From an actinobacterium LLX17 (GTDB lineage Bacteria > Actinomycetota > Actinomycetes > Propionibacteriales > Nocardioidaceae): 64,000 nucleotides of DNA. Position 1 is the stretch's first letter. Each line of letters opens with the position of its first letter. Positions 59,789-64,000 of this stretch are shown here, piece after piece. The stretch is taken from contig KI301992.1 of the NCBI GenBank assembly GCA_000471045.1, forward strand, positions 2,178,060 to 2,242,059, read 5' to 3'. Under the pieces are notes generated by a model that ran no database searches, had not been told where the DNA came from, and saw only the letters and a list, made by a program, of their open reading frames with translations. The position numbers and the translations under genes are program-made.

Positions 59789-60532
59789 CTAGGGCCACGG
59801 GTTCGGTCGGCAACCCTCCAGTCTGATCGTCTGCTGCAGCATCACGGGGGCGGGCACACCGGGACCCGGGCAGGACTGATGGTTCTTCCCGAGGGCGTGG
59901 CCGACCTCGTGGTTGATGAGGTAGATGCGGTAGGAGCTGAGGTCATCTCCGTAGGACGCGGCACCCTCACTCCATCGCCGGGCGTTGATGACGACGTCAT
60001 CGCCGTTACGGCAAGACACTTCTCCGTTGGTCTTCAGCGGCGCACACAATCGGTCCGTTGTCCCGGGCGTCGCTAGGACGATGCGGACGGGTGCGGCAGC
60101 ATCACGCTGGAACGCGTACCCGCCGGCCGATGACCAACCGCTCGGACTGGCCAGGATCTCGTCGACCGAAGAGGCAAAGTCGTTCGGGTCAATCGGGAGG
60201 CCTTCCTCGACCTCGACGCGGTACGTCGTTACAGTCCCAACTGCAGCGGTGAGGGTTCCGGAATCGGGGACGACGTTGAATGTGCCGGGTCCCTCGCTCG
60301 GAACTGGTTGCGGGGAGCTCGGGGCGGGCGCGGGTGCTGGCGGTGGGGAAGACGGCAGGACCTCACTGCTTCGCTGGGGTGCTGCTGTGGAGGCAACATC
60401 ATCCGAGCGCGGCTCCGTCAGCTCAGGGCGTGAAAGAACCTCCAGCATCGCGATGAGCGCAGCACCGGCAGCTATGTGCGCCAACGTCACCCGCCGCACC
60501 GATCGTTGCCGCTGCGAACGATGCTTAGCCAC
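59789..60532 (-). CDS. DUF3152 zincin-like exported protein
   Basis: This 247-residue protein has an N-terminal signal anchor (about 15-33), a Pro/Ser-rich linker and a C-terminal metalloprotease-like domain with the zinc motif HEVGHALGKNH (HExGHxxGxxH) and conserved cysteines. DUF3152 proteins are secreted actinobacterial putative metalloproteases of unknown target. Start is GTG 60532. It is separate from neighbours by more than 130 nt. Confidence 0.88.
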   Translation of the reverse strand: MAKHRSQRQRSVRRVTLAHIAAGAALIAMLEVLSRPELTEPRSDDVASTAAPQRSSEVLPSSPPPAPAPAPSSPQPVPSEGPGTFNVVPDSGTLTAAVGTVTTYRVEVEEGLPIDPNDFASSVDEILASPSGWSSAGGYAFQRDAAAPVRIVLATPGTTDRLCAPLKTNGEVSCRNGDDVVINARRWSEGAASYGDDLSSYRIYLINHEVGHALGKNHQSCPGPGVPAPVMLQQTIRLEGCRPNPWP

Positions 60533-60670
60533 CGGCTATTGCTCCCTTCCTTCCGCCCCTAGACGTACTGCGAGGATAATTGTCAGCCGGTCGGCTGGGC
60601 CACGACCGGGCTCAACGCCCGGCAGCCCCAAACGGTGGGGCAGGTCGGCTTCAAGACATGACTTGAGCGA

Positions 60671-61054
60671 TCACGCTCGGTTGCCCCTTTCCCGACCGTC
60701 GATGTTCAGCACGATGACACCGAACGTGAGGGCAACGAGCGACATTGCGCCCAGGGCTCCGTTGCCAAGGATCATGTCATCGCCTCCAGAGGTGGCCGCT
60801 GACGCGAGGCTGGCACCGCCGACCAACGAAGTGATCATGGCGACGAGCGGACGGAGCGCCTGCGGCTTGCCAGCACTCCACGCCTGGAAGGCGATGCCGG
60901 CGATCACGACGGCGGCGAGGAGCAGCACGAGGCGAATTGGCCAGACCGCGTCATCGGGCCATTCGACTGCGAGAAGCTGGTCGACTGTGTAGACCACTGC
61001 CACCACGGCGAGCGCCACCGAAACGACCCCGCACCGCGTTTTGAGATTCACCAT
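60671..61054 (-). CDS. hypothetical small membrane protein (127 aa)
   Basis: Four hydrophobic segments (about 9-26, 40-60, 68-84, 98-116) make up this unrecognised integral membrane protein. ATG 61054. It lies downstream of lnt with a 145-nt gap and may share its transcript. Confidence 0.65.
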   Translation of the reverse strand: MVNLKTRCGVVSVALAVVAVVYTVDQLLAVEWPDDAVWPIRLVLLLAAVVIAGIAFQAWSAGKPQALRPLVAMITSLVGGASLASAATSGGDDMILGNGALGAMSLVALTFGVIVLNIDGRERGNRA

Positions 61055-61199
61055 GCAACCCTACTTGTTCGCTGCTTTGGAGGCTGCTGCCGAGAGGAAT
61101 CCTGCGGTCCGTTCTGAGTAGGCCGGCGACTAGCGGCGATTAGGTTGGGTGTGCCCTGGCAACGTCGCTTCCGGGTTCCCCTTTTGTTGATGGTGCTGA

Positions 61200-62783
61200 T
61201 CAACGCTCACCCCGCCGGGACGAAAGCAGGTGGACAGTGATCGGTCGTCGCAGACGTCTTACGGCGCACCACAGGAGCCCACCGATCGCGAGGCCGCTCA
61301 GTATGCTCGCCTGACGGGTCTGGAAACGGGTGGCCGGGGTGATGGCATCGACGAGCGGCACGTCCTTGATCGCGACTGACGCGGATCCCTCGGGGGAACG
61401 AGCGAGCACCCAACCGTTCGGGCCGATGATGGCAGAGATCCCGTTGGTCGACGCCACCGCGACGCTGCGGTTGAGTTCCACCGCGCGAGCTCGCGTGATC
61501 TCGAACTGTTGCTCCGGCTGGTCCGTCCCATAGAAGGTTGCGTTGCTGGTCTGCACGGTAACCAGCTGGGCGCCACGGCGGACCTGATCGGGCAACACGT
61601 CGTCGTAAGCGACGTCGAAGCAGATGGCATTGGCCGCCTCGACGCCACCGACATCGAGGGGACCTTCACCGGATCCAGAGAGGAAGTCCCGCGGGATTAG
61701 CTGGAAGCGCGACGACCAGCCGCCGATGACTGAGCGCCACGGTACGTACTCGCCGAACGGGACTGGGTGGGCTTTCGTGTACGAAGGTCCGGTCTTGCCG
61801 TCGGGAAGCCACACGATGCCACGGTTGTACGCCGTAGTGTCATCGGGTCCGTCGAAAACGCCGCCGATCAGTGTGGGGACGCCCACTGCGGAGACCGCCT
61901 CGTCGATCAACGCGCGGGTCACGCCGTCCCGCAGAGGGTCGACTGCTGTGGAGTTCTCGGGCCACACCACGAGGTCGGGCGCCCGCTGTGTGCCCGTTGC
62001 TATGCGTTGCGCCAGTTTCAAAGTTTGCTGGCCATGGTTAGCCGTTACCTGTCGGTGGTTGCCCGCCAGGTCGCGGCCATCGCCGGGCACGCCGCCCTGC
62101 ACCACGGCCACTCGAAACGTGCCCTCGGGTGAAGCGGAGTACGGCATCACCATGGTCGTGATCGAGACCGTGACGGCACCGACCATCACTACAAGATCCG
62201 AGACCCCCTGTCGGGTCGATAGTCCCCCGAGGGCGAATCCGGCCGTCGCCACGACGAAACCGGTTCCCGAGATCCCCACGTACGGCAGGAGGTTCTCCCA
62301 TGGTGTGTCGATCACCGTGACGCCCAACCGCCCCCAAGGCATCCCGCCGAGAGGCCAGACGCTTCTTGTCGTCTCGACGAGCACCCACACCGCGCCCGCC
62401 CACACCGAACCTGCGGGAAGGCGACTGACGGCACGAACGCCCGCGACTGCGACGACGATCGCCAAAGTCTGCGTGCCGCCGAGCAGCACCCACGCCACTA
62501 CGCCGATCGAGTCCACCAGCCACCACAGCAGGATCCCCATGAAGGTGAAACCAAAGCAGGCGCCTTGAAGCACGGCTGCCCACCAGGGGGCTCTCGTCAC
62601 GGCAATCCAGAGCATGCCCATCGCGAGAGGTGAAAGCCAGCCGTAGCCGACTGGTTCGAAGGCAAGAGCGGCGACCACCCCACCGGTAAGAGCGATCGGC
62701 ATCGTACGAAGTCCCCGCCGCACGACGCTCGGCCGGGACGGCAACATCCCGCGCTGCGAACGCGTGGCAGGTTCGACACTCAC
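61200..62783 (-). CDS. lnt: apolipoprotein N-acyltransferase
   Basis: Lnt adds the third acyl chain to the N-terminal cysteine of lipoproteins. The 527-residue protein has about six N-terminal spans and an outside nitrilase domain with the triad E276 (WPENST), K337 (YTKAHPVPFGEY) and C388 (AICFDVAY). Start is GTG 62783. A chromosomal Lnt is expected elsewhere, so this would be an accessory copy; it is found between DsbA-like and DUF3152 genes in the island, suggesting special lipoproteins for the metal system. Confidence 0.92.
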   Translation of the reverse strand: MSVEPATRSQRGMLPSRPSVVRRGLRTMPIALTGGVVAALAFEPVGYGWLSPLAMGMLWIAVTRAPWWAAVLQGACFGFTFMGILLWWLVDSIGVVAWVLLGGTQTLAIVVAVAGVRAVSRLPAGSVWAGAVWVLVETTRSVWPLGGMPWGRLGVTVIDTPWENLLPYVGISGTGFVVATAGFALGGLSTRQGVSDLVVMVGAVTVSITTMVMPYSASPEGTFRVAVVQGGVPGDGRDLAGNHRQVTANHGQQTLKLAQRIATGTQRAPDLVVWPENSTAVDPLRDGVTRALIDEAVSAVGVPTLIGGVFDGPDDTTAYNRGIVWLPDGKTGPSYTKAHPVPFGEYVPWRSVIGGWSSRFQLIPRDFLSGSGEGPLDVGGVEAANAICFDVAYDDVLPDQVRRGAQLVTVQTSNATFYGTDQPEQQFEITRARAVELNRSVAVASTNGISAIIGPNGWVLARSPEGSASVAIKDVPLVDAITPATRFQTRQASILSGLAIGGLLWCAVRRLRRPITVHLLSSRRGER

Positions 62784-62865
62784 GGGGCGCCCCCTCTGGT
62801 CGGAAATCCGCAGCGTCCCGCCGTCACGAGGAAACGCAGCTCGCCGAGCCCGCGGCGGAAGCGAC

Positions 62866-63537
62866 TCATCCCGCGGCGACGGCTCGCTCGAGTGCGTCCT
62901 CGAAGTCGCCCATGGTGCGAGGCTGGATCACCTCACCGTCGAGGAACAAGCTCGGTGTGCCGCTGAGGCCGAGGGCCTGAGCATCCTGGAAGTCCGCCTC
63001 GACGCGAGCCGCGACGTCCTCGCTGGCGACGTCTTCGTCAAACTGAGCCATGTCGAGCCCGAGCTGCTCGGCGTAACTGCGGAACAGGGCGGACTGATCA
63101 TCCTGACTCTCACCCCAGGTCGTCTGGGTCTCGAAGAGTATGCGGTACATCGGCTCGAAGCTGCCCTGGCGGGCGGCCGCTTCGGCGGCATGGGCGGCGT
63201 TGCGTGAGTTGAGATGTCCGGGCAGAGGGAGGTAGCGGACGACGAACTCGACCTGGCCCTCGAAGTCCTGGCGCAACTGCTCGATCGCCGGGTAAAGGGC
63301 GCCGCAGGCCTCGCACTCGAAGTCGAGGAACTCAACGAGGACGGGAGAGCCGTCGGGAGCCTCCTGGAGGACGTGACTGTCGGGGCGCACGATTCGCGGA
63401 TCCTCGCTGCCGGTCGACTCCTGCACCTCAGGCTGATCGCGGACTTCTAGAGCCACGAAGACGCCAAGCACGGCGAGGATGAGCGTGACCAGGCTGGCGG
63501 TGATGACGGTGCGGCGGGTGCGGTCGCTGTTCTGCAT
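62866..63537 (-). CDS. DsbA-like membrane-anchored thiol oxidoreductase, copy 2
   Basis: This 223-residue paralogue of the protein at 58990-59652 has an anchor at 10-31, redox pair C75-E-A-C78 and GLSGTPSLFLDG. Long stretches are nearly identical (FLDFECEACGALYP, AAHAAEAAARQG, ETQ.TWGESQ). It follows copC copy 2 by 28 nt and precedes lnt by 82 nt, so copC-dsbA-lnt is probably one operon. Confidence 0.9.
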   Translation of the reverse strand: MQNSDRTRRTVITASLVTLILAVLGVFVALEVRDQPEVQESTGSEDPRIVRPDSHVLQEAPDGSPVLVEFLDFECEACGALYPAIEQLRQDFEGQVEFVVRYLPLPGHLNSRNAAHAAEAAARQGSFEPMYRILFETQTTWGESQDDQSALFRSYAEQLGLDMAQFDEDVASEDVAARVEADFQDAQALGLSGTPSLFLDGEVIQPRTMGDFEDALERAVAAG

Positions 63538-63565
63538 GGGTCTCCGTCGATGGTCGGGGCGGGGG

Positions 63566-64000
63566 TCAGGCTCGGCGGCCGCGGAAGCGGCGGATCACGA
63601 CGACAGCGAGCATCACAGCGACCGCGCCGACCGCGAGCACGACGACGACCGTGTTGCTCTGACTGGATCCTTCGGAGTTGTCGGATGCCTCGGGGCTGGT
63701 CGTGGCGCGTTCCTCGGCAGGAGCTGGATCGTCGCCGCCGGGGGTCCCTTCGTGTTCGAAGGTGATGCTGCCTTCGATCGGGTGCCCGTCGGAGGAAGTG
63801 ACGCGGTAGGAGGCGGTGTAGATGCCGGGATCGGACGGTACGTAGGCCCTGGTCACGTTGTGGCCGGCGATGACGGGGTCGGCAGTGGAGACCTCGACGC
63901 CAGACGGGTCGATGACGGCGACGAATGCTGCAGTGCTAAGCACGTCGTTGTTGAAGCGGAAGGTTACGGCGTTCTCGGCGTTCGAGCTCACGGTGGAGCC
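63566..64000 (-). CDS. CopC-domain protein, copy 2 (5' end beyond window)
   Basis: The last 144 or so residues of a CopC-like protein: AVTFRFNNDVLSTAAFVAVI, then YRVTSSDGHPIEGSITFEH with the second copper His, a linker and a C-terminal membrane anchor with RRFRGRR. The signal peptide and N-terminal His lie outside the window. Order copC-dsbA is reversed relative to copy 1 (dsbA-copC). Confidence 0.88.
   Translation of the reverse strand, partial: GSTVSSNAENAVTFRFNNDVLSTAAFVAVIDPSGVEVSTADPVIAGHNVTRAYVPSDPGIYTASYRVTSSDGHPIEGSITFEHEGTPGGDDPAPAEERATTSPEASDNSEGSSQSNTVVVVLAVGAVAVMLAVVVIRRFRGRRA

Overview
The window reads as one chromosomal segment of a high-GC actinobacterium. The evidence is very strong G/C bias at third codon positions, many GTG starts, apparently leaderless genes, a mycothiol synthase gene (mshD), a GlnR-type regulator, DUF2516, DUF1416, DUF3152 and DUF4012 families, and an actinobacterial PHO box. 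Several gene blocks match mycobacterial order: XRE-HbhA-DUF2516; thiosulfate sulfurtransferase/thioredoxin/membrane protein/glnR/mshD; ppk1-mutT1. The overall character fits Nocardioidaceae (Aeromicrobium-like), but that genus call is inference.

Layout. 0-2.5 kb: start of a nitronate monooxygenase and a marR-MFS efflux operon. 2.7-9 kb: typA, DUF2071, alkB, DUF2516, an HbhA-like surface protein with its XRE regulator, and asparaginase. 9-21 kb: envelope and polysaccharide genes (GDP-mannose supply by manC and manA, a tyrosine autokinase with a tail-to-tail tyrosine phosphatase, an LCP ligase, DUF4012, an LPxTG-anchored protein) mixed with housekeeping genes (DEAD-box helicase, ygfZ, nitrobindin, dtd). 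21.3-23.2 kb: a sulfur operon (DUF4395, sseA, DUF1416) preceded by a 26-residue Cys-ended leader peptide, probably a cysteine-responsive attenuator. 23.3-32.4 kb: a complete sugar or polyol module, with an ABC importer, two TIM-barrel isomerases, an Idh/MocA dehydrogenase and a divergent ROK repressor facing a perfect palindrome. It sits inside the otherwise conserved sulfur/thioredoxin/glnR/mshD block. 32.4-38 kb: thioredoxin, membrane protein, glnR-accD-mshD operon, esterase. 38-48.5 kb: phosphate metabolism, with ppk1, mutT1, a PHO-box-driven pstSCAB operon, and a convergent PiT/DUF47 pair sharing its terminator.

48.7-64 kb is an accessory island joined to tRNA-Lys(TTT). It has a tyrosine integrase reading toward the tRNA, an intact 1261-bp IS3-family element with 3-bp target duplications, three hypothetical island genes, an Xis-like mosaic remnant and a dead ATP-dependent DNA ligase. 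The cargo is metal and thiol oriented: a CmtR-like sensor, two CDF-type metal transporters, an isoprenylcysteine-methyltransferase-like protein, two copies of a CopC plus DsbA-like pair, an extra apolipoprotein N-acyltransferase, and a DUF3152 zincin. The far end of the island lies beyond the window.
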